Below are positions 1 to 8,426 of a stretch of DNA of 64,000 nt, one piece after another (position 1 is the stretch's first letter; the number at the start of each line of letters is the position of its first letter). Made by a program: the position numbers and the translations under genes. The DNA is from DATFPK01 sp035264885 (GTDB lineage Bacteria > Actinomycetota > Thermoleophilia > Solirubrobacterales > 70-9), in assembly GCA_035264885.1 (NCBI GenBank), contig DATFPK010000063.1:1-64000 (forward strand), written 5' to 3'. The notes beneath the pieces were generated by a model. That model did not search any database. It was not told where the DNA came from and saw only the letters and a program-made list of their open reading frames with translations.

Positions 1-513
1 CAGGAGCAGCAGCACGCGACTGCTCCGCCGCCCCCGCAACCAGAGCCGCCGCCCGCTGCGCAGTCAGCGCCTCCCCCGGCGCCTCTTCCGCCGGCGCCGG
101 AGGCGCCGCCGGTGGCGCCCGACCCGTCCTATCCGCCGGCCCCGGAGCAGATGCCCGCGGCGCCCCAACCCCAGGCCCCCGTTCCGCCGCCGCCCGCCCC
201 CGTACCGCCGCCGCCCGAGCAGCCATCGGCCCCGCCGCCGCCCGAGCAGCCATCGGCCCCGCCGCCGCCGGCCGCCCCGGCCCCGCCGCAGCCGGCCGCG
301 CCACGGGCCGCCTCAGGCGGCACCGGCACGCTGAATTTGAACTCCGCGACCTTCGAGCAGCTCCGCGACCAGGGGCTGTCGGTGACCCAAGCGACGCGGG
401 TCCTGGCATTCCGCGAGCGGCTCGGCGGCTTCGGCGCCGTCGACGATCTCGACCAGGTCCCGGGCTTCCCCGCCGAGTTCCTGGTTCAGCTCAAGCAGAA
501 GGTCACGGTCTGA
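1..513 (+). CDS. Proline-rich protein with C-terminal ComEA-like helix-hairpin-helix domain (5' end outside window)
   Basis: The frame is open from the first base, so the gene begins upstream; 170 residues are visible. Residues about 1-105 are a low-complexity Pro/Ala linker that includes two direct copies of a 27-bp unit encoding PPPPEQPSA near 205-258. From about residue 109 follows a helix-hairpin-helix segment (GTLNLNSATFEQL, then FRERLGGFGAVDDLDQVPGF) like the C-terminal domain of ComEA and T2SS-K type proteins. HhH domains of this type bind DNA or act as protein modules. The N-terminal part, which would show a membrane anchor or other domain, is missing, so no function is assigned. It converges on the flavoprotein gene downstream. 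Confidence 0.8.
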   Translation, partial: QEQQHATAPPPPQPEPPPAAQSAPPPAPLPPAPEAPPVAPDPSYPPAPEQMPAAPQPQAPVPPPPAPVPPPPEQPSAPPPPEQPSAPPPPAAPAPPQPAAPRAASGGTGTLNLNSATFEQLRDQGLSVTQATRVLAFRERLGGFGAVDDLDQVPGFPAEFLVQLKQKVTV

Positions 514-525
514 CGCGGGCGGGCC

Positions 526-1908
526 TCAGAGCCCGTACTCCTCGATCAGCTTCAACCAGACCTCGCTGCGGCTGGGATACGACGGGACGGCGTGGACGAG
601 CCGCTCGAGGGGCACCTCGCCGACAACCGCCACGGACGCCGCATGCGCGAAGTCGGCGGTCTCGAAGCCGACGAATGTCGCGCCGACCAGAACCCCGCGC
701 TCCTCGTCGACGACGAGACGCGACGTTCCTCCGGTGTCCTTGCCCTGGAAGCTTCCCCCGGCCGTGGCGTCGGTGGGGACATCGATGACGCTGACCCGCA
801 CTCCCTCCTCCTCGGCCTGGGCCTGTGTCTTGCCGACCGCAGCGACCTGGGGATCGGTGAAGGTGACTCGGGGGGAGCCGAGTCCCTCGGCGATCGCGGC
901 GGCGTCTTCGCCCGCGACCACGTCGCCGGCGACTCTCCCCTGGTACTTGCCCATGTGCGTCAGCAGGGCCCGCCCGTTGACGTCGCCGACCGCGTAGAGC
1001 CATTCGCTGCCGCCGACGCGAAGGCGGTCGTCGGTCTCCAGGAACCCGCCCTTGCCCGGCTCGACCCCCACGGAGTCGAGGCCGATGCCGGCGGTGCGCG
1101 GCTTGCGACCGACGGCGACGAGGATCTCCTCGGCCGTGATCTCACCCCGACCGTCGTCGGGCGTCCCGATCACGGTGGCGCCCTCCCGCCGCACCCGCTC
1201 GAGCCGGCAGGCACAGCGGACCTCGACCCCCCAGGTCTCGCGCAGCGACTCCTCGACTTCCTGGCCGGCGAAGGGCTCCTCGCGGGGGAGCAGGCCGCGG
1301 TCGCCCTCGACGAGGGTGACCCGGGTCCCGAGGGTGGCCCAGGCCTGGGCGAGCTCGCAGCCGACGGGGCCTCCGCCCAGGACGATCATGCTCTCGGGCA
1401 CGCGCTTCGACGTCGTGCCCTCGCGGTTGTTCCAGGCGCCGACGGAGTCGAGGCCCTCGATCGGCGGCATCGCCGCGGCGCTGCCGGTCGAGACGACGAC
1501 GGCGCGGCGCGCCGTCAGCACGTCGTCGCCGACGACTACGCGGTGCTCGCCGTCCAGGCGTCCCTCGCCCCGGAAGAGCTCGATGCCCATGTCCTCGAGC
1601 CAGGGGAGCTGGCTCGAGTCGTCGAGGTCATGGACGACCTCGTCGCGCCGCGAGAGCGCGCTCCCGGGGTCGAGCTCACCGGTGACGGCTTGGGCGACCC
1701 CCGGGACCCTCCGAGCCTCGGCGAGGAGCTCCGCGGGTCGCAGTAGGGCCTTCGAGGGCATGCAGGCGTAGTAGGAGCACTCGCCGCCGACGAGGTGGGA
1801 CTCGACGATCGCCGTCGCGAGGTCGTGCTTGCCTGCGGTCCGGCCGGCGCAGACCTCGCCCGGGGCGCCGGCGCCGATCACGACGACGTCGAACTCGCGG
1901 TCACTCAC
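526..1908 (-). CDS. FAD-dependent pyridine nucleotide-disulfide oxidoreductase (dihydrolipoamide dehydrogenase/mercuric reductase-like)
   Basis: This 460-residue protein has the class I disulfide-reductase layout. An N-terminal FAD-binding GxGxxG-like motif (VVIGAGAPGE) is followed by the redox-active pair C44/C49 in GGECSYYACMPSK, a central NAD(P)-binding motif (VLGGGPVGCELA), a second FAD motif (LYAVGDVNG) and a dimerisation domain. The C-terminal HAVPSYPSRSE segment supplies the usual His and Glu. Substrate cannot be fixed from sequence: no lipoyl-dehydrogenase complex genes are nearby, so this is more likely a stand-alone thiol or quinone reductase of the Lpd/MerA superfamily. Start ATG is directly followed by SDREFDVVVIG, as expected for this fold. 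Confidence 0.88.
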   Translation of the reverse strand: MSDREFDVVVIGAGAPGEVCAGRTAGKHDLATAIVESHLVGGECSYYACMPSKALLRPAELLAEARRVPGVAQAVTGELDPGSALSRRDEVVHDLDDSSQLPWLEDMGIELFRGEGRLDGEHRVVVGDDVLTARRAVVVSTGSAAAMPPIEGLDSVGAWNNREGTTSKRVPESMIVLGGGPVGCELAQAWATLGTRVTLVEGDRGLLPREEPFAGQEVEESLRETWGVEVRCACRLERVRREGATVIGTPDDGRGEITAEEILVAVGRKPRTAGIGLDSVGVEPGKGGFLETDDRLRVGGSEWLYAVGDVNGRALLTHMGKYQGRVAGDVVAGEDAAAIAEGLGSPRVTFTDPQVAAVGKTQAQAEEEGVRVSVIDVPTDATAGGSFQGKDTGGTSRLVVDEERGVLVGATFVGFETADFAHAASVAVVGEVPLERLVHAVPSYPSRSEVWLKLIEEYGL

Positions 1909-1965
1909 CCTCGCAATCTATCGGGCAGTTCCCTCCGGTCAGCGGGACCGAAGCCAGAACCCTCG

Positions 1966-1971
1966 TACAAT
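1966..1971 (+). promoter_or_regulatory. Candidate -10 element of ssrA
   Basis: TACAAT lies 15 nt before the 5' end of the mature tmRNA. No good -35 hexamer is visible 17 bp upstream, so support is modest. Confidence 0.35.
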
Positions 1972-1986
1972 CAGGGCACATAGCAC

Positions 1987-2345
1987 GGGGACGACAGGCT
2001 TCGACGTGGCCGATCCGTGCGAACGGTTGCAGGCCGAGGTTCCCGGAGGCCTCGTGAAACACCGGGAAAAACCAATACGTGCGGACCATGAGTTCGCCCT
2101 CGCCGCTTAGTTAGTAGCTAAGCGATGAGAGTCGGCCCTTCCTCGCCCGCGGGAAGGGGTTCCGGCTTCAGCAGCGGGATAGCCCAGGCGGATCGCCCCG
2201 TCCGCCGGGGGACACTTCAGAGGGCTTTGCTTCCCGTAGTGCCCGCCGGCTCGGACCCCGGGAAGCGAGATTCAAGAGCCGGCTAAGCCTGTAGACGCCA
2301 TTCGCCACGCGGCCGCGGACGTGGGTTCGATTCCCACCGTCTCCA
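1987..2345 (+). ncRNA. ssrA: tmRNA (transfer-messenger RNA)
   Basis: This RNA rescues stalled ribosomes by trans-translation. The 5' end GGGGACG pairs with the 3' CGTCTCC to give a seven-pair acceptor stem with one G-U. It is followed by the conserved 5' segment ACAGGCTTCGACG. The 3' domain has GGCTAAGCCTGTAGACGC and a T-arm with the loop GTTCGATT between GTGGG and CCCAC. The tag reading frame at 2081-2110 ends in A-D-H-E-F-A-L-A-A-stop; the LAA ending is the ClpXP degradation signal. The exact resume codon is not certain; GCG at 2081 is the likely choice. The terminal CCA is not encoded (genomic TCA follows the discriminator A), so it must be added after transcription. Confidence 0.95.
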
Positions 2346-2690
2346 TCAATGGGTGGTTGCTTCGGTCGGGTCCGTCGTTTGGGCCTCTTCCGAAGCCGCC
2401 CAACTGGCGAGCAGGGTGAACGATTCCGCGGACTTCGAGCCGGGCTCGGCGGTGTAGGCCACAACAGCCAGTCCGGAGTCCGCCGGAAGCTCGATCCGGT
2501 TGTAGTGGAGGTCCAGTTCGCCGACGAGTGGATGGATGTAGCGCTTGTCGCCATGCGTGTGGAGCCGGACGTTGTGCGCGGCCCCAGTGGCCGCGGCGGC
2601 ATCGTCTCCTCCCAGGCCGTCATCTCAGGTGCGTTCTCGATGACACGCCAGTGGTGGGCCAGACGCAGGGCAAGCTCGCGCTCCAGGTCG
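2346..2690 (-). pseudogene. Remnant of a MmyB-type (XRE family) transcriptional regulator, C-terminal ligand-binding domain
   Basis: On the minus strand the frame ending at TGA 2346-2348 reads HPLVGELDLHYNRIELP and VVAYTAEPGSKSAES, the hallmark end of the MmyB-like sensor domain found in actinobacterial XRE regulators. Just upstream, AHNVRLHTHGDKRY also fits this family. Further upstream the similarity jumps to another frame (RLGDLERELALR) across an in-frame TGA, and no helix-turn-helix domain is present. The gene is therefore truncated and frameshifted. Its stop codon abuts the 3' end of ssrA, a common insertion site for mobile DNA, which suggests a leftover of an integrated segment. The upstream boundary is approximate. 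Confidence 0.6.
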
Positions 2691-2726
2691 CCTAGCCGAG
2701 GGCCTCGGGCCCCGGACGAGTGAGCC

Positions 2727-2984
2727 TCATCGGTCTCGGTGCCTGCACCCCGGCCAGCAACATGGCCGGCGCTGGCCTTCCTCCAGCTCTTCCCGTGTCC
2801 GGCGGATGCGGCGTTCTCGGGTCGCCTGCCGCTTGGCGTCCTCGACCCAGCAGATGAACTCGTTGCGCGCCAGGGGCGTGATGTCCTTCCAGGCATCGAG
2901 AGCCGTGGTGCTGGTGATCAACACCTCGCGCAGGTCTGCCGGCAACGAGTGGACCACCCCGCCGGGGAGTCGCTGGCTGCTCAC
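2727..2984 (-). CDS. Small YdeI/OmpD-associated (OmdA) family protein
   Basis: The 85-residue product carries the OmdA-type segment LPADLREVL, then ARNEFICWVEDAKRQATRERRI, typical of the 'bacteriocin-protection, YdeI or OmpD-associated' family. It ends in a cysteine-rich tail (RRPCCWPGCRHR), as in many actinobacterial members. GTG at 2984 was chosen because the family domain begins soon after it; an open frame continues further upstream without family similarity. The biochemical role of the family is unknown. The gene lies in a short region with decayed neighbours, so it may itself be a shortened remnant of a longer two-domain protein. Confidence 0.55.
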   Translation of the reverse strand: MSSQRLPGGVVHSLPADLREVLITSTTALDAWKDITPLARNEFICWVEDAKRQATRERRIRRTREELEEGQRRPCCWPGCRHRDR

Positions 2985-3096
2985 AGCGCAAAGGTAGCGG
3001 GCCGAGATGAGCTTCCGGGGAATGGGGGCATGGGGCGGGAGGCACGTGGCTGACGAGTCGGGTGTGGCGCGAGTGGTGCGCGGGTAACGACGGTGG

Positions 3097-4119
3097 GTGG
3101 CCCCGCCGGACACCGACTTGACCGTCGCCGTCACCGGCCCGACCGGCACATTCGGCTTCGGGCTCCTGCCGCTGCTCCAGTCCGACTCGCGGGTCGCCCG
3201 GATCATCGGCATTGCGCGGCGTCCGTTCGATCCGGACGAACACGGCTGGACCAAGATGGAGTACCGGCGCGGCGACGTCCGCGACCCCGAGGCGCTGCGG
3301 GAGGCGTTCGAGGGCGCCGACGTCGTCGTCCACCTCGCCTTCCTGATCACCGGCAACGCCGCGCGCGAGACGATCCGGGACATCAACATCGAGGGAACGT
3401 TGAACACGTTCCGGGCCGCCGCCGGCTCCGGCGCCTCCCGCTTCGTCTACGCGTCTTCGGTTGCCGCGTACGGCTTCCACCGCGACAACCCGGTGGGAAT
3501 GACCGAGGAGTGGCCGGCACGGCCCGCGGACAGGCTCTTCTACGCCCAGGAGAAGGCGGAGATCGAGCGGTTGCTCGATGATGCCGCCAGGGCCAATCCG
3601 GAGCTCGGGCTCTACCTGCTTCGCCCGCCGATCGTCCTCGGGCCGCACGCGGTGGGGGCCAAGGACGTCCTGCCCGGCGGCCTGGACCGGGTCTTCGCGC
3701 CACTGGTCAAGGGACTGGCGGGCCGCCGCCTGCCGATTCCCGTTGCCGCACCCGACCTGCCCGTCCAGTTCATCCACGAGGAGGACGTCGGCCAGGCCTT
3801 CGTCCAGTGCATCGTCGGCGCCGGACCGCCGGGCGCCTACAACATCGCCGGCGACGGGGTGATGAGTGGCGTCGAGGTCGTGCGCGAGCTGGGCCTGCTT
3901 CCGGTTGCGATACCCGGGGCGCCGGTCCAGGCCGCCGCCCGAGCCGTCGCCTCGCTGCCGACGCCCCCGTTTTTCCCGCCCGCGACGGAGTGGGTCGAGG
4001 CGATCAGCCATCCCGCGATCATGGACACCGAGAAGGCGAAGCGCCGCCTCGGCTGGCGCCCTCGCTACACCGGGCCCGAGGCGCTCCGCGACACGCTCCA
4101 CAGCGCGGGCAGGGCTTGA
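3097..4119 (+). CDS. NAD(P)-dependent epimerase/dehydratase (extended SDR family)
   Basis: The 340-residue product is a Rossmann-fold extended short-chain dehydrogenase. It has the dinucleotide motif TGPTGTFG near residue 14, an acidic region after beta-2 (IGIARRPFDPDE), the catalytic serine region VYASSVAAYG, and YAQEK as the YxxxK catalytic pair. Proteins of this group act on nucleotide sugars or on other hydroxy/keto substrates; the substrate is not predictable here. Start GTG is followed at once by the first beta strand. It stands alone, followed 84 bp later by a secreted hydrolase gene with its own promoter. Confidence 0.85.
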   Translation: MAPPDTDLTVAVTGPTGTFGFGLLPLLQSDSRVARIIGIARRPFDPDEHGWTKMEYRRGDVRDPEALREAFEGADVVVHLAFLITGNAARETIRDINIEGTLNTFRAAAGSGASRFVYASSVAAYGFHRDNPVGMTEEWPARPADRLFYAQEKAEIERLLDDAARANPELGLYLLRPPIVLGPHAVGAKDVLPGGLDRVFAPLVKGLAGRRLPIPVAAPDLPVQFIHEEDVGQAFVQCIVGAGPPGAYNIAGDGVMSGVEVVRELGLLPVAIPGAPVQAAARAVASLPTPPFFPPATEWVEAISHPAIMDTEKAKRRLGWRPRYTGPEALRDTLHSAGRA

Positions 4120-4191
4120 ACCTGCCGACGAGACGCGCACGACCTGCTGAACGATCGGGCGGTTGGTCCCCCGCGTCGTGTCGGTCGCGGC

Positions 4192-4197
4192 GATAAT
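4192..4197 (+). promoter_or_regulatory. Leaderless-type -10 (GATAAT)
   Basis: GATAAT ends 6 nt before the GTG at 4204, leaving no room for a ribosome binding site in the transcript. Confidence 0.5.
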
Positions 4198-4203
4198 CGA
4201 CTC

Positions 4204-6117
4204 GTGAGGCGCCCCCTGCTGATTCTCGCGCTCTCAACTGCGGCGACGGCCCTCGCCGCTGGCACGGCGGCGGCCCAACCCCTCGGGCTGGACGACTGCG
4301 GCCCCGCACATGGCATCTACCAGTGCCACGGCCTCGTCCGCACCTGGGACGGGATCCCGCTCGACACGACCGTCATCCTGCCGCGCGAGGGTGCGCGGCG
4401 GCTGCCGCTCGTCGCCGAGATCCACGGCTTCGGCAACAGCAAGTACGAGTACCTCGATCCGGGCGAGACCGCCTACACCGACAACGCTTTCGCCTGGGCC
4501 CGGGACGGCTACGCGGTGCTCACCTACACGGCCCGCGGCCTCTGGGGATCGTGCGGGACCCCGGAGTCGCGCACGGCCAACCCCGGTCCCTGCGCCGATG
4601 GCTACATCCACCTGGCCGACGTCCGCTACGAGGTGCGCGACACCCAGACCCTGATCGGCCGCCTGGTCGACTCCGGGTACGTCGCACCGCGCCGGATCGG
4701 CGTGACCGGTGACTCCTATGGCGGCGGGCAGTCCTCGATGCTCGCCGCTTTGAGCGACCGGACGATGCTGCCCAACGGTCGCCTCGTGCAGTGGCGCAGC
4801 GCGGCCGGGACGCCGCTGCGGATCGCCGCCGCCGCGCCGGTGATCCCCTGGACGGACCTGATCTACGCGGTCGCCCCGAACGGCCGGACGCTTACCCACA
4901 CGGTTACGCCGTGGAAGGCGGACACCTCCCCCGTGGGAGTCGTCAAGCAGAGTGTCGCGAGCGTGATCTTCGCCGCCGCCCAGTTCGCCACGGGCCCGGG
5001 GCAACCGGTGGGGGAGCCCTTCGTCCCGGGGCGGCCGATGGGCTATCTCGCGCCGCCAGGGACGAGCTTCGAGTCCGACGTCAGCGCCTGGCTCTCGCGG
5101 GCGACCGCGGGCGAGCCCTATGACGACGCGTCGGGCCGGGCCACGGTGGCGACCCTGCGCCGCTACCACTCCGCCTACTACGTACCGCCCACTCGGCGTC
5201 CGCCGCCGCTGTTCATCGCCGCCGGGTTCACCGACGATCTGTTCCCTGCGGACGAGAGCATCCGCTTCGTCAACCGGATTGAGCGGCGCTGGCCGCGGCT
5301 GCCAACCTCGCTCTTCCTCGGCGACTTCGGGCACCAGCGCGCCGCCAACAAGCCGCGCCAGCGCGCTCACCTGCTTCGCGCCATCCACCGCTGGTTCGAC
5401 CACTACCTCCGCGGCCGCGGGAAGGCACCGGCCGAGGGCGCCCTCGCCTACACCCAGACGTGCCCGCGCCCGGCGAGGTCCGCGGCGCCGTTCCGCGCCC
5501 CCGCTTTCGCCCGCCTCGCCCACTCGGAGGTGCGGCGGGTCTTCCGCGGCGTCCGCACCGTGACCTCTGACGGCGGCGATGCGGGCGCCGGCGCCGCCAC
5601 CGACCCGGTGAGCGGCGGGGGCGATGCCTGCGCGGTCGTGCGCTTCCCCCCAGCCGAGGGCACCAGCCGCGGCTCGATCCTCGCCCGGAGGCCGTTCACC
5701 CTGGTCGGCGCTCCTACCCTGACCGCGCGCCTGCGGGTGGACGGCCAGCCCGGGATCGCGCAGCTGGCCGGCCGTCTCTGGGACCTCGCACCCGATGGGG
5801 GCCGGATCCTCGTCGCTCGCGGGTTCTACCGGCCCCACGAGGGCGCGAACGTGTGGCAGCTCCACCCGGGCGCGTGGCGCTTCCGTCGCGGTCACCGTGC
5901 CCAGCTCGAGCTGCTCGGGCGGGACGCTCCCTTCGGCCGCCCCTCGAACGCCCCCTTCGAAGTCCGGGTGAGCCGCCTCCGCCTGCGACTTCCCGTCCGC
6001 GAGCGACCGGACTGCCGGCTCCGCCGCCCTCCGAGGCCCTTGCCGGTGCCGAAGGGACAGAGTCCCGCTCCCGGCGTCCGCCGGTTTGTCGCCCGGGCGC
6101 GCGAGTGCGGCCGCTGA
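4204..6117 (+). CDS. Secreted CocE/NonD-type alpha/beta hydrolase (X-Pro dipeptidyl-peptidase-like)
   Basis: The 637-residue protein opens with a signal peptide (MRRPLLILALSTAATALAAG, then AAAQP), so it is exported. The alpha/beta hydrolase domain has the nucleophile elbow GDSYGGG, a likely acid in FTDDLFPAD, and the catalytic histidine in GDFGHQRA. A C-terminal jelly-roll domain of the X-Pro/CocE type spans about residues 430-610 (RPFTLVGAPTLTARL, then LAGRLWDLAPDG). Family members cleave X-Pro dipeptides or ester bonds; the actual substrate is open. GTG 4204 follows a GATAAT -10 by six bases, fitting a leaderless message. Confidence 0.87.
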   Translation: MRRPLLILALSTAATALAAGTAAAQPLGLDDCGPAHGIYQCHGLVRTWDGIPLDTTVILPREGARRLPLVAEIHGFGNSKYEYLDPGETAYTDNAFAWARDGYAVLTYTARGLWGSCGTPESRTANPGPCADGYIHLADVRYEVRDTQTLIGRLVDSGYVAPRRIGVTGDSYGGGQSSMLAALSDRTMLPNGRLVQWRSAAGTPLRIAAAAPVIPWTDLIYAVAPNGRTLTHTVTPWKADTSPVGVVKQSVASVIFAAAQFATGPGQPVGEPFVPGRPMGYLAPPGTSFESDVSAWLSRATAGEPYDDASGRATVATLRRYHSAYYVPPTRRPPPLFIAAGFTDDLFPADESIRFVNRIERRWPRLPTSLFLGDFGHQRAANKPRQRAHLLRAIHRWFDHYLRGRGKAPAEGALAYTQTCPRPARSAAPFRAPAFARLAHSEVRRVFRGVRTVTSDGGDAGAGAATDPVSGGGDACAVVRFPPAEGTSRGSILARRPFTLVGAPTLTARLRVDGQPGIAQLAGRLWDLAPDGGRILVARGFYRPHEGANVWQLHPGAWRFRRGHRAQLELLGRDAPFGRPSNAPFEVRVSRLRLRLPVRERPDCRLRRPPRPLPVPKGQSPAPGVRRFVARARECGR

Positions 6118-6135
6118 TCGGCCTCTATCGGCCCC

Positions 6136-6358
6136 GTGGCCCACCAAGCAATGCTCGACCGGCGCGACCATCTCATGGGCGAGTTCTCCGCCGCGGACTG
6201 CCTCGCCTATCCGTTCCTCAAGTACGCGGCCGGCCGGCCCCCGGGCGACGACGAGGACTCATTCCAGCGTGTTCTCGACGACCACCAGACGCTCGGGGAC
6301 GAGCATCCGCGGCTCGCGGCGGGTGAGCCGGCGGCCCGGCGCGTGCGCATCCCCTTAG
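6136..6358 (+). pseudogene. Remnant of a glutathione S-transferase C-terminal domain
   Basis: The frame reads MLDRRDHLMGEFSAADCLAYPFLKYA and then VLDDHQTLGDEHPRLAA, the characteristic alpha-helical C-terminal domain of GST-like proteins (FSAAD, then HPRL). There is no N-terminal thioredoxin domain, and after HPRLAA the similarity stops; a shift of frame would continue with an Arg-rich tail to a TAG at 6356-6358. The reading frame runs on into the next gene in nonsense. This is best seen as a decayed fragment of about 70 residues. Boundaries are approximate. Confidence 0.55.
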
Positions 6359-6397
6359 CGGGGGATAGGGTCCCCAGAGGCAGGAGTCACCGAGACG

Positions 6398-8416
6398 ATG
6401 GCAGCCACGCAAGAGGCAGTGACGGGGATCGTCGACGCGGTCGCGCTGCGACGCCTGCTCGACGGGGAGAACCGCGAGATCCGCGAGCACGTCCGGGCCG
6501 TCGTCTCCCGGCCCGAGTTCAGGAAAGGCGAGCGGCCGCCACCGACGCAGGAGTACCGCGAGCAGGTGCTCGAGTGGACCGAGAAGCTGGCCTCGACCGG
6601 CGGGACAGCGCTCGGCTTCCCGTCGGAGTTCGGGGGCATGGACCGGGTCGGGGGCGCGATCGCCGCCTTCGAGATCCTCGGTCACAGCGACCTCTCCCTC
6701 CTCGTCAAGTGCGGCGTCCAATTCGGCTTGTTCGGCGGGGCGGTCCTCCACCTCGGCACCCGCAAGCACCATGAGCGCTACCTGGCCGACCTGGTCTCGA
6801 TGAAGCTGCCCGGCTGCTTCGCGATGAGCGAGAGCGGACACGGCTCCAACGTCCAGAAGGTGCGGACCACGGCGACGTACGACCCCGACACGCAGGAGTT
6901 CGTCGTCGACACGCCCGATGACGAGGCGCGCAAGGACTACATCGGCAACGCCGCCGACCACGGCCGAATGGCTGCGGTCTTCGCGCAGCTGGTCGTCGGG
7001 GGCGAGGACCGCGGGGTGCACGCGCTGCTGGTTCCGATCCGCGACGAGTCGGGCCTGGTGCTCGACGGCGTCCGAATCGAGGACTGCGGCGAGAAGCTCG
7101 GCCTTAACGGCGTCGACAACGGCCGGATCTGGTTCGACGGGGTTCGCATCGACCGCGATGCCCTCCTCGACCGCTACGCCGAGGTCACCCCCGAGGGCGT
7201 CTATTACAGCGAGATCGAGAATCCGAACCGGCGCTTCTTCACGATGCTGGGCACCCTCATCCAGGGCCGGATCAGCGTCGGCGGCGCCTCGGTCAGCGCC
7301 GCCAAGTCGGCGCTGACGATCGCCATCCGGCACGGCCTGCGCCGTCGCCAGTTCGGCCCGCCCGACTCCGACGAGGAGGTGCCGCTGCTCGACTACCGCG
7401 TGCATCAGAGGCGGCTGCTGATCCCGCTGGCCGCGACCTACGCCTTTCACTTCGCCCAGGAGGGCGTGGTCGCCGAGTTCGACCGGATCTTTGGCCGCGG
7501 CGAGGACGACGAAGAGTCGCGACGGTCGCTCGAAAGCCGGGCCGCCGGACTCAAGGCTCTCGCGACCTGGCACGCGACCCAGACGATCCAGACCTGCCGC
7601 GAGGCCTGCGGCGGCGCCGGATACCTGAGCGAGAACCGGTTCGCGGAGCTGAAGGCCGACACCGACGTATTCACGACCTTCGAGGGCGACAACACGATCC
7701 TTCTTCAGCTCGTCGCCAAGGGGATGCTGACCGGCTACCGCGACGAGTTCGGCGAGCTCGACCCGATCGGGACGGCCGGTTTCGTCGCCAGCCAGGTCTG
7801 GGAGACGGTCGTCGAGCGAACCGCCGCGCGGGAGATCATCCAGCGGCTCACGGACGACCTCGTCCCGGGCCGCGAGCGCGACGAAGACCTGCTCGACCCC
7901 GAATATCACCTCGGGCTCTTCCGCTGGCGCGAGGAGCACATGCTCTCCGGCGTCGCCCGGCGGCTGAAGCGCGGCATCGACAACGACGGCGACCCGTTCC
8001 TGGTCTTCAACGAGTGCCAGGACCATGTCGTCGCGACCGCCCGGGCCCATGTGGAGCGCGAGGTGCTGGAGGCGTTCGGCGAAGCGGTGCGGCGCTGCCC
8101 GGACGACGCCCTGAAGCTGACCCTCGGCACGCTCTGCGACCTCTACGCCCTCGCCTGCATCGAGCGCGACCGGGGCTGGTTTCAGGAGCACGGCCGGATC
8201 TCCTCCACCCGGGCCAAGGCGGTGACCGGGACCGTCAACGACCTCTGTGCGCGGCTGCGGCCGCACGCGTGGGACCTGGTTGACGCCTTCGGCATCCCCG
8301 ACGAGCTCCTCGCCGCGCCGATCGGGCTCCCCGGCGGTCCGGCGAGCCGCGACAGCGCGGCGGAGATCGGCGAGGAGCTGCCCGACGCGCGAGTGTTGGC
8401 GGAGTCAATCGGGTAA
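6398..8416 (+). CDS. fadE: Acyl-CoA dehydrogenase/oxidase family flavoenzyme
   Basis: The 672-residue protein performs the first, FAD-dependent step of beta-oxidation. The acyl-CoA dehydrogenase N-terminal and middle domains include FAMSESGHGSNVQ, the C-terminal helical bundle includes CREACGGAGYLSENRFAE, and the candidate catalytic base lies in TTFEGDNTILLQ. Its length, longer than the usual 380-400 residues, matches the acyl-CoA oxidase-like/FadE5 subgroup with an extra C-terminal region. It heads a co-directional cluster with thiolase, ketoacyl reductase and dehydratase genes; the thiolase starts 10 bp after it. Start ATG 6398 is preceded by a GGAG about 14 nt upstream. Confidence 0.9.
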   Translation: MAATQEAVTGIVDAVALRRLLDGENREIREHVRAVVSRPEFRKGERPPPTQEYREQVLEWTEKLASTGGTALGFPSEFGGMDRVGGAIAAFEILGHSDLSLLVKCGVQFGLFGGAVLHLGTRKHHERYLADLVSMKLPGCFAMSESGHGSNVQKVRTTATYDPDTQEFVVDTPDDEARKDYIGNAADHGRMAAVFAQLVVGGEDRGVHALLVPIRDESGLVLDGVRIEDCGEKLGLNGVDNGRIWFDGVRIDRDALLDRYAEVTPEGVYYSEIENPNRRFFTMLGTLIQGRISVGGASVSAAKSALTIAIRHGLRRRQFGPPDSDEEVPLLDYRVHQRRLLIPLAATYAFHFAQEGVVAEFDRIFGRGEDDEESRRSLESRAAGLKALATWHATQTIQTCREACGGAGYLSENRFAELKADTDVFTTFEGDNTILLQLVAKGMLTGYRDEFGELDPIGTAGFVASQVWETVVERTAAREIIQRLTDDLVPGRERDEDLLDPEYHLGLFRWREEHMLSGVARRLKRGIDNDGDPFLVFNECQDHVVATARAHVEREVLEAFGEAVRRCPDDALKLTLGTLCDLYALACIERDRGWFQEHGRISSTRAKAVTGTVNDLCARLRPHAWDLVDAFGIPDELLAAPIGLPGGPASRDSAAEIGEELPDARVLAESIG

Positions 8417-8426
8417 GAGCGCGCGC

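Noticed and set aside
205..262. Tandem 27-bp repeat considered as a CRISPR-like or VNTR locus
   Set aside because: It has only two copies, in frame, within a proline-rich coding linker; there are no spacers.
2168..2896. A 242-codon minus-strand open frame across the tmRNA end and regulator remnant
   Set aside because: It runs through the 3' part of ssrA and contains only a short stretch of MmyB-like similarity, so it is not an intact gene.
4234..6171. A 645-codon minus-strand open frame opposite the CocE-type hydrolase
   Set aside because: The plus-strand frame has a signal peptide, catalytic triad and family domains; the antisense frame has none.
6218..8266. A 682-codon minus-strand open frame opposite fadE
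   Set aside because: No recognisable motifs; the plus strand encodes a clear acyl-CoA dehydrogenase.
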